From Pseudomonas sp. KBW05 (GTDB taxonomy: Bacteria; Pseudomonadota; Gammaproteobacteria; Pseudomonadales; Pseudomonadaceae), in the NCBI RefSeq assembly GCF_003852405.1, contig NZ_QAJM01000016.1:322029-386028 (forward strand): DNA of 64,000 nucleotides, given 5' to 3'. Positions within the stretch are counted from its first letter, which is position 1, and every line of letters starts with the position of its first letter. This document shows, one piece after another, positions 7,436 to 15,717 of this stretch. The notes under the pieces are model-generated. The model made no database searches, was not told the origin of the DNA, and saw only the letters and a program-made list of their open reading frames with translations. A program made the translations under genes and the position numbers.

Positions 7436-10309
7436 TTAAGGAAAATCTGCATTTTTCCGTAACAAATCTGCCAACCCTTCTGCCTGCATTGGCCGGCTGA
7501 TCAGATAACCCTGCACTTCGTCACAACGCTCCTGCCGCAAGAAGTCCAACTGCTGCTTATCCTCCACACCTTCGGCCACCACTTTCAACGCCAAGCCATG
7601 GGCCATGGCGATGATTGCTCGGGTGATGGCCGCGTCTTCACGGCCCTGGCCAAGACCACGGATGAAGGTCTGGTCGATCTTCACGTAATCCACGGGGATG
7701 CGCTTGAGGTAGCTGAGGGACGAATAGCCGGTGCCAAAGTCGTCGATGGCCAGCTTCACCCCCAGGTCGCGCAACTGCTGGAAGGTGGCGATGATGTGCT
7801 CAACGCTATCGAGCAGCTGGCTTTCCGTCAGTTCCAGCTCGAGATATTGCGGGTCCAGCCCGGTTTCTTCGAGGACCTGGCGCACCAGGCTGACCAGTTT
7901 GCCCTGGCGCAACTGATGCACCGACAGGTTCACCGACACCCGGATCGGCGCCAGCCCCTGGCGCTGCCATTCGCACGCCTGCCAGCAGGCCTGGCGCAGC
8001 ACAAATTCGCCTAGCGGCACGATCAGGCCCGTCTCTTCCGCCAGGCCGATAAACTCACCCGGCGGCACCATGCCCCACTGCGGATGCTCCCAACGCACCA
8101 GCGCTTCGGCGGCGTTCAGCTTGCCGGTGGCCAGGCATAGTTTCGGCTGGTAGAACACCGTCAGCTGGCGGTCTTCGATGGCTTTGCGCAGTTGGTTTTC
8201 CAGCTGCAAGCGCTCCAGCGTGCTGGCTTGCAGGCTGTCGGTGTAGAACTGGAAATTGTTGCCGCCCAGGTGCTTGGCGTGTTGCATGGCCATGTTCGAT
8301 TGGCTGACCAGCGCGGAAATTTCCCGCGCATTATCCGGCAGCAGGCTGACGCCCATCGAGGCGCTGACTACCAACTCATGCCCGTCCACCGTCACCGGCA
8401 CGCGCAGTTTGGCCAGCAACCGCGTGGCCACCCGCGCCAGGCTCGACAGGCTGCCGTAGGCGTCGAACAGCACGGCAAATTCGTCGCCGGAGAGGCGCGC
8501 AATGGTGTCCGCTTCCGGCAAGGCATTGATCAAGCGCCGCGCCATTTTCTGCAACAGTTGGTCGGCAACTTCGTGGCCCAGGCTGTCGTTGAGCAGCTTG
8601 AAGCGATCAAGGTTGATATGCAGCAGCGCCAGGCTGCGCCCGCCCTGGCGTACCCGCGCATGGGCTTCGCGCAGGCGCTCGCGGAACAGCGAGCGGTTGG
8701 CCAGGCCGGTCAGCTCGTCGTAATGGGTGAGGTAGCGCATGCGCTCTTCGGATTCGCGCCGCGCGGAGAGATCGGCGAAGAAGCCCACGATATGGCTGAC
8801 CTTTCCCCGAACATCACGCACCACATTCAAGTGCAACCACTGCGGGTACAACTCGCCGTTCTTGCGCGTTTCCACCAGTTCGCCCTGCCAGGTGCCATGG
8901 CTGAGCAACGCCTGGCGGATCACCGGAAAGTGGCGGCGCGCGTCGCGGCTGCTGGGCAGTTCGACGACGTTGCGCCCGAGCATGTCATCGATGTCAAAAC
9001 CGGTGACACGGCTGAAGGCCTGGTTCACCGCGATCAGCTTGTAGTCCGGGTCGAGAATCACGATACCTTCGCTGGCCGCCTCGAAGACCGTCGAAGCCAG
9101 TCGTTGCTGCTCTTCGAGGACTTTACTGGCGCTGATGTCGCGACGGGTGCCGAGCATCCGGGTGACCCGGCCGCTGGGCGCGCGCTCCACGGCGCGGCCA
9201 CGGTCTTCGATCCAGACCCAGTGGCCGTCACCGTGACGCACGCGGTATTCAACCTGATAGTCCTCGCTGCGGCCCTTGAGATGCTCGACCAGCGCACGCT
9301 TGAGCAGCGGCAAGTCGTCGGGGTGCAGGCGTGGCTTGAGGTGACTGAGCATCGCCGTGACGTACTCCGGCTCCAGGCCGAACAACTCCTTGAGTTGGGT
9401 GTGGTGGACCTCGTCGGTTTGCAGGTTCCAGTCCCACAAGCCTAGCTCGCTGGCTTGCAGCGCCATGGCCAGGCGCGCCTCGCTCTTGTTCAGGGCAAGG
9501 CTGGCAGCGTCGAGTTCCTGGCTGCGCTGGGCCACGCGGTCTTGCAGGCCGGTCTGGGCTTCGCGCAATTCCTGCTCGATCTGGCGGCGCTGTTCGACTT
9601 CGCGCACCAACTCTTGATTCAACTGCTCGCTGCGCTGCTGCGCCTGCTGCAAGTGTTCGATCAGCGCCTGGTTCTGGAAGCGCCGCAACAGCCCGCGCTG
9701 GATCAGGCGGTTGACCTGCCACGCCACCACGCTCAAGGACGCCAACAGAATCAGGCCGAGCACACCCCAGCCTTGCTGCTGCGGGGCGCCGTTCCAGAAG
9801 AGATAGAGGATCGCCGGCACCAGGCATGGCAAGGCAAACGACAGGAACGCCGGCAAGCTCACGGCGTAGGCCACGCTGGCCGACAGCGTCGCGGCGCCGA
9901 TCAGACCAAACACCCAGGCCTGCTGCATAAAGCTGTCCACCGGCACCAGGGCGATGGCGGCGGTGGCCAGGGTCAGGCCACTGACCGCCGAACCGAGCAT
10001 GAACATGCGCCGCCACACCGGCTGGGCCTGGCGACTGGGCATCGCCGAATCAAACGCCGCCACCTGGATCACGCGCATCGCTACCAGCGCCAGCAGCCAT
10101 ACCAGCCAGATGCTGTCCAGCAGGTACTGTTTGGGGTTCCACAACAGCCAGGCACAGACCAGGCCGTTGACCAACATTAATAAGGTGGGCAACAACGAGC
10201 CCTGATACAACAGGCGTGTGCGTTCGACCGCCATCTCAGTGGCGTAGTGCTTGCGGATAACCTGCGCGGGCGCCGCCGAGGGGCTGAGCAGGTCGGTGCT
10301 GAGGGTCAT
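7436..10309 (-). CDS. Membrane-anchored PAS-GGDEF-EAL cyclic-di-GMP protein
   Basis: A 957-residue protein with about six N-terminal membrane helices (residues ~25-190) and a coiled coil (~200-290, QAQQRSEQLNQELVREVEQR). Two PAS/PAC domains follow (~300-420 and ~430-550). A GGDEF domain carries SGDEF at about residue 606, and an EAL domain carries EALVRWEHP (~735), ELTES and DDFGTGYSSLSYLK. It should make and/or hydrolyse c-di-GMP at the inner membrane in response to a PAS-sensed signal. EAL catalytic motifs look intact; the SGDEF variant may or may not cyclise GTP. ATG 10309 (MTLSTDLLS) is preferred over an upstream in-frame start because family members begin there; the Shine-Dalgarno is weak. 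The gene diverges from uvrD. Confidence 0.88.
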   Translation of the reverse strand: MTLSTDLLSPSAAPAQVIRKHYATEMAVERTRLLYQGSLLPTLLMLVNGLVCAWLLWNPKQYLLDSIWLVWLLALVAMRVIQVAAFDSAMPSRQAQPVWRRMFMLGSAVSGLTLATAAIALVPVDSFMQQAWVFGLIGAATLSASVAYAVSLPAFLSFALPCLVPAILYLFWNGAPQQQGWGVLGLILLASLSVVAWQVNRLIQRGLLRRFQNQALIEHLQQAQQRSEQLNQELVREVEQRRQIEQELREAQTGLQDRVAQRSQELDAASLALNKSEARLAMALQASELGLWDWNLQTDEVHHTQLKELFGLEPEYVTAMLSHLKPRLHPDDLPLLKRALVEHLKGRSEDYQVEYRVRHGDGHWVWIEDRGRAVERAPSGRVTRMLGTRRDISASKVLEEQQRLASTVFEAASEGIVILDPDYKLIAVNQAFSRVTGFDIDDMLGRNVVELPSSRDARRHFPVIRQALLSHGTWQGELVETRKNGELYPQWLHLNVVRDVRGKVSHIVGFFADLSARRESEERMRYLTHYDELTGLANRSLFRERLREAHARVRQGGRSLALLHINLDRFKLLNDSLGHEVADQLLQKMARRLINALPEADTIARLSGDEFAVLFDAYGSLSSLARVATRLLAKLRVPVTVDGHELVVSASMGVSLLPDNAREISALVSQSNMAMQHAKHLGGNNFQFYTDSLQASTLERLQLENQLRKAIEDRQLTVFYQPKLCLATGKLNAAEALVRWEHPQWGMVPPGEFIGLAEETGLIVPLGEFVLRQACWQACEWQRQGLAPIRVSVNLSVHQLRQGKLVSLVRQVLEETGLDPQYLELELTESQLLDSVEHIIATFQQLRDLGVKLAIDDFGTGYSSLSYLKRIPVDYVKIDQTFIRGLGQGREDAAITRAIIAMAHGLALKVVAEGVEDKQQLDFLRQERCDEVQGYLISRPMQAEGLADLLRKNADFP

Positions 10310-10465
10310 AGGCAGTGTTCTTATAATGGTGAGCCCGAAACGTGCACGGAGCATACACAAGCCTGCGCGTGCGCCAAACTGCTCCACGTCATAAAAACCA
10401 GCGGATATTTACCCGCAAACCTCGGTGCCAGACAGCTTGGGCAAGGCGGTCCGGGGGCTGCACCC

Positions 10466-10483
10466 GATGACCGACCGGTCATC
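10466..10483. promoter_or_regulatory. Inverted repeat between the GGDEF-EAL gene and uvrD
   Basis: GATGACC-GACC-GGTCATC gives perfect 7-bp arms, partly extended by outer GGGGCT and AGCCCC. It lies in the 246-bp divergent gap, 73 bp upstream of uvrD. The GACCGGTC core is like TetR-type operators, but it could equally be an RNA hairpin. Confidence 0.35.
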
Positions 10484-10555
10484 AGCCCCAACAGAATTAT
10501 CGACCATCCGGCATTGGGGTTTGCCCCACTCCCCCGAGGGCCATAGAATGCGCCG

Positions 10556-12739
10556 ATGCGCGATGATCTCTCCCTTTTGCTGAACTCCCTCAACGATGCC
10601 CAACGCCAGGCCGTAGCAGCCCCCGTTGGCCGTCAGTTGGTCCTGGCCGGTGCTGGCTCCGGTAAAACCCGAGTGCTGGTGCACCGTATCGCCTGGTTGA
10701 TCCAGGTCGAAAACGCGTCCCCCCATTCGATCCTGTCGGTGACCTTCACCAACAAGGCCGCTGCCGAGATGCGCCATCGCATCGAGCAGTTGATGGGCAT
10801 CAGCCCGGCCGGCATGTGGGTGGGCACCTTTCACGGCCTGGCGCACCGCCTGTTACGGGCGCATTGGCAGGAAGCGGGCCTGGCCCAGACCTTCCAGATT
10901 CTCGACAGCGATGACCAGCAACGCCTGGTCAAGCGGGTGATCCGCGAGCTGGGGCTGGACGAACAACGCTGGCCGGCGCGCCAGGCGCAGTGGTTTATCA
11001 ACGGCCAGAAAGACGAAGGCCTGCGCCCGCAGCACATCCAGGCCAGCGGCGATCTGTTCCTGGCTACCATGCGCAGCATCTATGAAGCGTACGAAGCGGC
11101 CTGCGCACGTGCTGGCGTGATCGACTTCTCCGAGCTGCTGCTGCGCGCCCTCGACCTGTGGCGTGACAACCCCGGCTTGCTGGCCCATTACCAGAAACGC
11201 TTCCGGCACATCCTGGTGGACGAATTCCAGGACACCAACGCCGTGCAATACGCCTGGTTGCGTCTGCTGGCCAAGGGCGGCGACAGCCTGATGGTGGTGG
11301 GCGATGACGACCAGTCGATCTACGGCTGGCGTGGCGCGAAAATCGAGAACATCTACCAGTATTCCGAAGACTTCCCGGACGCGATCACCATCCGCCTGGA
11401 ACAGAACTACCGCTCCACCGCCGGTATCCTCAAGGCCGCCAACGCCTTGATCGCCAACAACACCGGGCGCCTGGGCAAAGAGCTGTGGACCGACGGCGGC
11501 GAAGGCGAGGCGATCAACCTGTACGCCGCGTTCAACGAGCACGACGAAGCGCGCTACGTGGTGGAAACCATCGAAAGCGCGCTGAAGACCGGCCTGGCGC
11601 GCAGCGATATCGCCATCCTTTACCGCTCCAACGCCCAGTCGCGGGTGCTGGAAGAAGCCTTGCTGCGCGAACGCATCCCGTACCGCATCTATGGCGGCCA
11701 GCGCTTCTTCGAGCGCGCCGAAATCAAGAACGCCATGGCCTACCTGCGTTTGCTGGAAGGTCGCGGCAACGATGCGGCGCTGGAGCGGGTGATCAACATT
11801 CCGGCCCGTGGCATCGGCGAAAAAACCGTCGAGGCGATTCGCGATCACGCGCGCCATGCCGATGTGTCGATGTGGGAAGCCATGCGCTTGCTCGTCGCCA
11901 ATAAAGGCCTGACCGGTCGTGCAGCCGGGGCGTTGGGGGTGTTTGTCGAGCTGATCGAGAACCTCGCCGCCAAGTGTGCGGAAATGCCCCTGCATTTAAT
12001 GACGCAGACGGTGATCGAGCAGTCCGGGTTGATTGCCTACCACGAAGCGGAAAAAGGCGAGAAAGGCCAGGCTCGGGTAGAAAACCTTGAGGAACTGGTC
12101 AGCGCCGCCCGCGCGTTCGAAAACACCGAGAACGAAGAGGAGTTGACCCCGCTCGCCGCCTTCCTCGGCCATGCCTCCCTGGAAGCCGGTGATACCCAGG
12201 CCGACGAGCATGAAGACAGCATCCAGCTGATGACCTTGCACAGCGCCAAGGGCCTGGAGTTTCCGTATGTGTTCCTGGTGGGCATGGAAGAAGGCCTGTT
12301 CCCCCACAAGATGAGCCTGGAAGAACCCGGCCGCCTTGAGGAAGAACGCCGCCTGGCCTATGTGGGCATTACCCGGGCGATGCAGAACCTGGTGATGACC
12401 TACGCCGAGACCCGACGCCTGTACGGCAGCGAGACCTACAACAAGGTGTCGCGCTTCGTACGTGAAGTGCCGAAGGGGCTGATCCAGGAAGTGCGTTTGT
12501 CCAACAGCGTCAGCCGCCCGTTCGGCGGCGGCCAGCAGCAGAGCGCCAGCAGCCTGTTTGCTGGCTCCGCAATCCCGGAAACCGCGTTCAGCCTCGGCCA
12601 GCAGGTCAAGCATGCGATCTTCGGCGAAGGCGTGATCCTCAACTTCGAAGGCGCCGGCGCCCAGGCACGGGTGCAGGTGAACTTCGCCGAAGGCAGCAAG
12701 TGGCTGATGATGGGTTACGCGAAGCTCGAAGCCATCTGA
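10556..12739 (+). CDS. uvrD: DNA helicase II UvrD
   Basis: This is a 727-residue superfamily 1A 3'-5' DNA helicase acting in nucleotide excision and mismatch repair. Motifs in order are Walker A AGAGSGKT, TFTNKAAAEMRHRI (Ia), VDEFQDTN (II), GDDDQSIYGWRGA (III), QNYRST (IV), MTLHSAKGLEF (V) and YVGITRA (VI). The C-terminal ~60 residues form the UvrD Tudor-like tail (LGQQVKHAIFGEGVILNFEG). Length fits UvrD. The ATG at 10556 gives the family start MRDDLSLLLNSLNDAQRQA. A REP pair follows the gene. Confidence 0.96.
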   Translation: MRDDLSLLLNSLNDAQRQAVAAPVGRQLVLAGAGSGKTRVLVHRIAWLIQVENASPHSILSVTFTNKAAAEMRHRIEQLMGISPAGMWVGTFHGLAHRLLRAHWQEAGLAQTFQILDSDDQQRLVKRVIRELGLDEQRWPARQAQWFINGQKDEGLRPQHIQASGDLFLATMRSIYEAYEAACARAGVIDFSELLLRALDLWRDNPGLLAHYQKRFRHILVDEFQDTNAVQYAWLRLLAKGGDSLMVVGDDDQSIYGWRGAKIENIYQYSEDFPDAITIRLEQNYRSTAGILKAANALIANNTGRLGKELWTDGGEGEAINLYAAFNEHDEARYVVETIESALKTGLARSDIAILYRSNAQSRVLEEALLRERIPYRIYGGQRFFERAEIKNAMAYLRLLEGRGNDAALERVINIPARGIGEKTVEAIRDHARHADVSMWEAMRLLVANKGLTGRAAGALGVFVELIENLAAKCAEMPLHLMTQTVIEQSGLIAYHEAEKGEKGQARVENLEELVSAARAFENTENEEELTPLAAFLGHASLEAGDTQADEHEDSIQLMTLHSAKGLEFPYVFLVGMEEGLFPHKMSLEEPGRLEEERRLAYVGITRAMQNLVMTYAETRRLYGSETYNKVSRFVREVPKGLIQEVRLSNSVSRPFGGGQQQSASSLFAGSAIPETAFSLGQQVKHAIFGEGVILNFEGAGAQARVQVNFAEGSKWLMMGYAKLEAI

Positions 12740-12749
12740 CACACCTTCT

Positions 12750-12840
12750 GTGGCGAGGGAGCTTGCTCCCGCTGGCCTGCGCAGCAGGCCTGTCTTTTGG
12801 GGCCGCTTCGCGCCCCAGCGGCAGCAAGCTCCCTCGCCAC
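12750..12840. repeat. REP-type inverted pair (GTGGCGAGGGAGCTTGCTCC family)
   Basis: Inverted copies GTGGCGAGGGAGCTTGCT... and ...AGCAAGCTCCCTCGCCAC flank a GC-rich centre. The family differs from the element at 6.3 kb. A single-sided copy recurs at 22.7 kb. It lies just downstream of uvrD; the rest of the 271-bp gap (to 13010) shows no gene. Confidence 0.85.
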
Positions 12841-13010
12841 AACGACAGCGTGCCCTTGTATTCCGACAAGACGGGCCAATATCTGTAATACGTCCTACAG
12901 ACCTTTCAGATTTCGTCTTACGCAAAAGCCCGAAACATTATGTCGCTAGCCACTGTCACGACACCTGTGCAACATGGCGCGCGTGCAATCCACAAATGGG
13001 AATTCCCTTT

Positions 13011-13883
13011 ATGAAACGTTTTCTTAGCATCGCCATGGCGTTGTGCATCGGCCTGACGATGAGCCTCGACGCCAACGCCAAGCGCTTCGGTGGCGGCAAA
13101 AGTTCGGGCGCAGCACCGACTCACCAAACCAGCCAGATGGCTCCCTCCGCTGGCGGCATGGGCGGTGCAGCCGCTACCGCAGGCGCGGCCGGTGCTGCTG
13201 GCGCTGCTGCCAAGGCCGGCGGTGCTTCGCGTTGGTTGGGCCCTCTGGCCGGCATCGCGGCCGGTGGCCTGCTCGCTTCCATGTTCATGGGCGGCGGCTT
13301 CCAGGGCATGCAGATCTTCGACATCCTGATCATGGCGGTCATCGCCTTTGTGATCTTCCGCTTTATCGCCGCCCGTCGCCGCAAGCAGCAGGAGCACATG
13401 GCTCCAGCCGGCGCGCCGATGCAGCGTGAAGTGTTCGAGCAAAAGCCGGCCATGGGCTCGATCTTCGGTGGTTCCGCAGCCCCTGCTGCTGCCCGCCCAG
13501 TGATCAACGCTCCGGCGTGGTTCAACGAAGAGCGTTTCGTCGAAGCGGCCCGCAGCCACTTCCAGTCCCTGCAGCAACACTGGGACGCCAACGAAATGGA
13601 CAAGATCGCCGAGTTCGTGACCCCGCAACTGCTGGAGTTCCTCAAGCGCGAACGCGCTGAACTGGGCGACGCGTTCCAGTCGACCTACATCGACGACCTG
13701 CGCGTACAACTGGAAGGCGTGGATGACCGCGCCGACAAGACTATCGCCACCCTGACCTTCAGCGGCGTGTCGAAAAACTCGCGCTTTGACCAAGGCGAAG
13801 TGTTCAGCGAAAGCTGGAACATGGAACGCCCACAAGGCGAAAACCAACCTTGGCTGGTTGCCGGTATCCGCCAGAACGGCTGA
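13011..13883 (+). CDS. Tim44-like domain membrane protein
   Basis: A 290-residue protein with a signal peptide ending near DANA (residues 1-22) and a Gly/Ala-rich linker. Two hydrophobic segments follow at about 75-120 (LLASMFMGGGF; DILIMAVIAFVIFRFIAARR). The C-terminal Tim44-like domain from about 165 begins FNEERFVEAARSHFQSLQQHWD and includes FVTPQLLEFLKRE. Bacterial Tim44-like proteins are membrane proteins of unknown role; no import function should be inferred. ATG 13011 (MKRFLSIAMALCIG) is chosen because it starts the signal peptide; the frame is open further upstream through the REP element. A strong terminator follows. Confidence 0.82.
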   Translation: MKRFLSIAMALCIGLTMSLDANAKRFGGGKSSGAAPTHQTSQMAPSAGGMGGAAATAGAAGAAGAAAKAGGASRWLGPLAGIAAGGLLASMFMGGGFQGMQIFDILIMAVIAFVIFRFIAARRRKQQEHMAPAGAPMQREVFEQKPAMGSIFGGSAAPAAARPVINAPAWFNEERFVEAARSHFQSLQQHWDANEMDKIAEFVTPQLLEFLKRERAELGDAFQSTYIDDLRVQLEGVDDRADKTIATLTFSGVSKNSRFDQGEVFSESWNMERPQGENQPWLVAGIRQNG

Positions 13884-13913
13884 TCACCTGGCGCCTTGAG
13901 CGCGCAGTAAACG

Positions 13914-13955
13914 ACCCCGGCGGTGTAGTGAAATACACCGCCGGGGTCTTTTTTT
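13914..13955 (+). terminator. Strong rho-independent terminator
   Basis: A perfect 13-bp stem (CCCCGGCGGTGTA/TACACCGCCGGGG) with a 6-nt loop is followed by TCTTTTTTT. It closes the Tim44-like gene and isolates the downstream iron-regulated cluster. Confidence 0.92.
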
Positions 13956-13989
13956 GCCTGTCAGAAATGCTTTGTTGTTTTTACTGGAT

Positions 13990-14010
13990 TAATGAGAAAC
14001 ATTCTCACTA
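13990..14010. promoter_or_regulatory. Fur box upstream of the ECF sigma gene
   Basis: TAATGAGAAACATTCTCACTA contains perfect TGAGAA-aca-TTCTCA arms (13993-14007), matching the AATGAGAAT-type Fur sites of Pseudomonas. It lies 48 bp upstream of the sigma-factor start. This implies iron-repressed expression of the whole signalling cluster. Confidence 0.8.
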
Positions 14011-14057
14011 TACTCGTGCCCTCTCCCGGTTCTGCCCGAGCATAGGAACGTGCCGCC

Positions 14058-14555
14058 GTGCTGGAAAAACTCTTCAATCAACATGCATCCGCCCTGCATC
14101 GTTACCTGTTGCGGAAGAAATGCACCCCCAGCCTTGCCTCGGACCTGGTGCAGGACACGTTCCTGCGCATCGCCCAGCTGGAGAACATGGAACGCATCCT
14201 GTGCGCGCCGTCGTACCTGTTTCGCGTCGCGCACAACCTCATGATCGACCACCATCGACGCTACGGTGAAAAGCGCTTCGACAGCGACGCAGCCGCCTAT
14301 TTCGACACTCTGGTGGACGAAGCCAGCGGCCCGGAAGAGCAAGCGCTCGACGCCCTGGCCCTGGAGCAGTTGGAAAGCCTGCTGGAACGCATGCCAGAGC
14401 GCACCCGCGATATTTTCATGCTGTGCCGGGTGGAAGGCATGACGCACAAAGAGACCGCCCGCTATTTACGGATATCCACAAGCTCTGTACAAAAACACAT
14501 GGCGATGGCGCTGGCCAAGATTGGCAAGGCGCTTGATCCAGACCAAGAGGGCTAG
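14058..14555 (+). CDS. FecI/HasI-type ECF sigma factor
   Basis: The 165-residue iron-starvation sigma factor has region 2 (LVQDTFLRIAQLENMERIL then SYLFRVAHNLMIDHHRR) and region 4 (ERMPERTRDIFMLCRVEGMT, then HKETARYLRISTSSVQKHM). It should be released by the adjacent anti-sigma factor when the receptor binds its ligand, and then transcribe the receptor/cargo genes. GTG 14058 is the start, with GGAACG upstream. A Fur box lies just upstream and a FecR gene 43 bp downstream. By position it corresponds to HasI of Has haem-uptake loci. Confidence 0.9.
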   Translation: MLEKLFNQHASALHRYLLRKKCTPSLASDLVQDTFLRIAQLENMERILCAPSYLFRVAHNLMIDHHRRYGEKRFDSDAAAYFDTLVDEASGPEEQALDALALEQLESLLERMPERTRDIFMLCRVEGMTHKETARYLRISTSSVQKHMAMALAKIGKALDPDQEG

Positions 14556-14598
14556 ACCTTGGGTATCTTGAAAAGCAAGAAGGTAAACAGTCAGAACC

Positions 14599-15573
14599 GT
14601 GAATGCTCCCCCACAAACGACCGACCCGTTGGAGCGCAAAGCTGCCGATTGGGTGATGCGTCATCGACAAGGCCAGCTGTCGGCGCGTGAGCTAGAAGCT
14701 TTTCAGCGTTGGCAGGAAGCCGACCCCAGGCATGCCGCCGCCGCCGGCCGGGCTGACCGTGCCTGGCGCGCCACCGCCTCGCTCAAACGCCACCCCGGCT
14801 ATGTAAAACCGCAACGCCCGCCGCGCACGCTCTGGACCCGCAATACCTGCGCCAGCGCCATCGGTGCTGCCGCGCTGGGCTGCTGGATGCTGCTCGCGCC
14901 GCCCTTCTGGCTGCAAGCGCTGAACAGCGACTATCACACCGGCTTTGGCGAAGTTCGCCACATTACCCTGGCAGATGGCAGCCAGGTTGAACTGGGCAGC
15001 CACAGCATCCTGAACGTCGCCTATGACGAGCAAACTCGCCTGGTCAACCTGAGCCAGGGCGAAGCGGTGTTCACCCCATCGCCGATCAATGATCAGGAGC
15101 GCCGCCCTTTTACCGTGCGCGCGCCCGGCGCCGACATCACTGCACGCGGCACACGCTATCTGGTCGGTGTCGGTCAGGATCGCGAAGGCTGGGTCGGGGT
15201 TTTGCAGCACAAGGTCGAGGTCAACCTGACGCCCGCCCAGCGCGATGATGCGGCCGGCTCCGCCCTGCTGGAGCAAGGCAACAGCCTGCGCTTCAGCCCC
15301 AAGACCGGCTTGGTGCCGCTCACCACGCGCCCGGATGAACTGGCCAGTTGGCAGGAAGGTCGCCTGGTGTTCCAACGCGAACCGCTGGGCGAAGCGGTGG
15401 CGCGCATCAATCGCTACCGACCGGGGCTGGTCGTGGTCAAAGGCGACACATTGAGTGCGGTGCGCATCAGCGCGGTGATGCGTCTGGACAATCTCGACGA
15501 CGCCCTCAAACACCTCGCACAGCAAGCCCACGGGCGCATTCTCGACCTGCCTGGACTCACGCTGATCTACTGA
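14599..15573 (+). CDS. FecR/HasS-type anti-sigma factor
   Basis: A 324-residue single-pass regulator. Residues ~1-55 are the cytoplasmic DUF4880 sigma-binding domain (AADWVMRHRQGQLSARELEAF form). The membrane helix lies at ~80-100 (TCASAIGAAALGCWMLLAPP). The periplasmic FecR domain covers ~115-230 (LADGSQVELGSHSILNVAYD). A C-terminal DUF4974/STN-contact domain follows (~255-324). It transmits the receptor signal across the inner membrane. Start GTG 14599 has only a distant AAGAAGG; no ATG fits. It is co-transcribed with the sigma gene and closed by a terminator. Confidence 0.9.
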   Translation: MNAPPQTTDPLERKAADWVMRHRQGQLSARELEAFQRWQEADPRHAAAAGRADRAWRATASLKRHPGYVKPQRPPRTLWTRNTCASAIGAAALGCWMLLAPPFWLQALNSDYHTGFGEVRHITLADGSQVELGSHSILNVAYDEQTRLVNLSQGEAVFTPSPINDQERRPFTVRAPGADITARGTRYLVGVGQDREGWVGVLQHKVEVNLTPAQRDDAAGSALLEQGNSLRFSPKTGLVPLTTRPDELASWQEGRLVFQREPLGEAVARINRYRPGLVVVKGDTLSAVRISAVMRLDNLDDALKHLAQQAHGRILDLPGLTLIY

Positions 15574-15596
15574 AAGGCCCCGCCTGCGGGCCTTTT
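15573..15596 (+). terminator. Rho-independent terminator after the anti-sigma gene
   Basis: AAAGGCCC at 15573-15580 pairs with GGGCCTTT (15588-15595) around a 7-nt loop, and the stem is followed by T and AA. It separates the sigma/anti-sigma pair from the receptor operon, so the receptor needs its own (presumably sigma-dependent) promoter. Confidence 0.75.
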
Positions 15597-15624
15597 AACA
15601 TCATGAATATATAAAACAAGATAC

Positions 15625-15643
15625 ATAGATCATAACGATCTAT
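15625..15643. promoter_or_regulatory. Inverted repeat upstream of the TonB receptor
   Basis: ATAGATC-ATAAC-GATCTAT has perfect 7-bp arms in an AT-rich stretch 75-93 bp before the receptor start. It lies where the promoter recognised by the adjacent ECF sigma factor would be expected. No -35/-10 pair is assigned with confidence. Confidence 0.35.
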
Positions 15644-15717
15644 CGCGTTTTTGCTGCTGCTGCGTTTCTACTACATGTGAATAACTCTTATTTGCTTTAG
15701 TGAGGCCGGTTTTGCAG

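Noticed and set aside
8192-9445. Open frames antisense to the GGDEF-EAL gene
   Set aside because: Same reason: shadow of a strongly conserved gene on the other strand.
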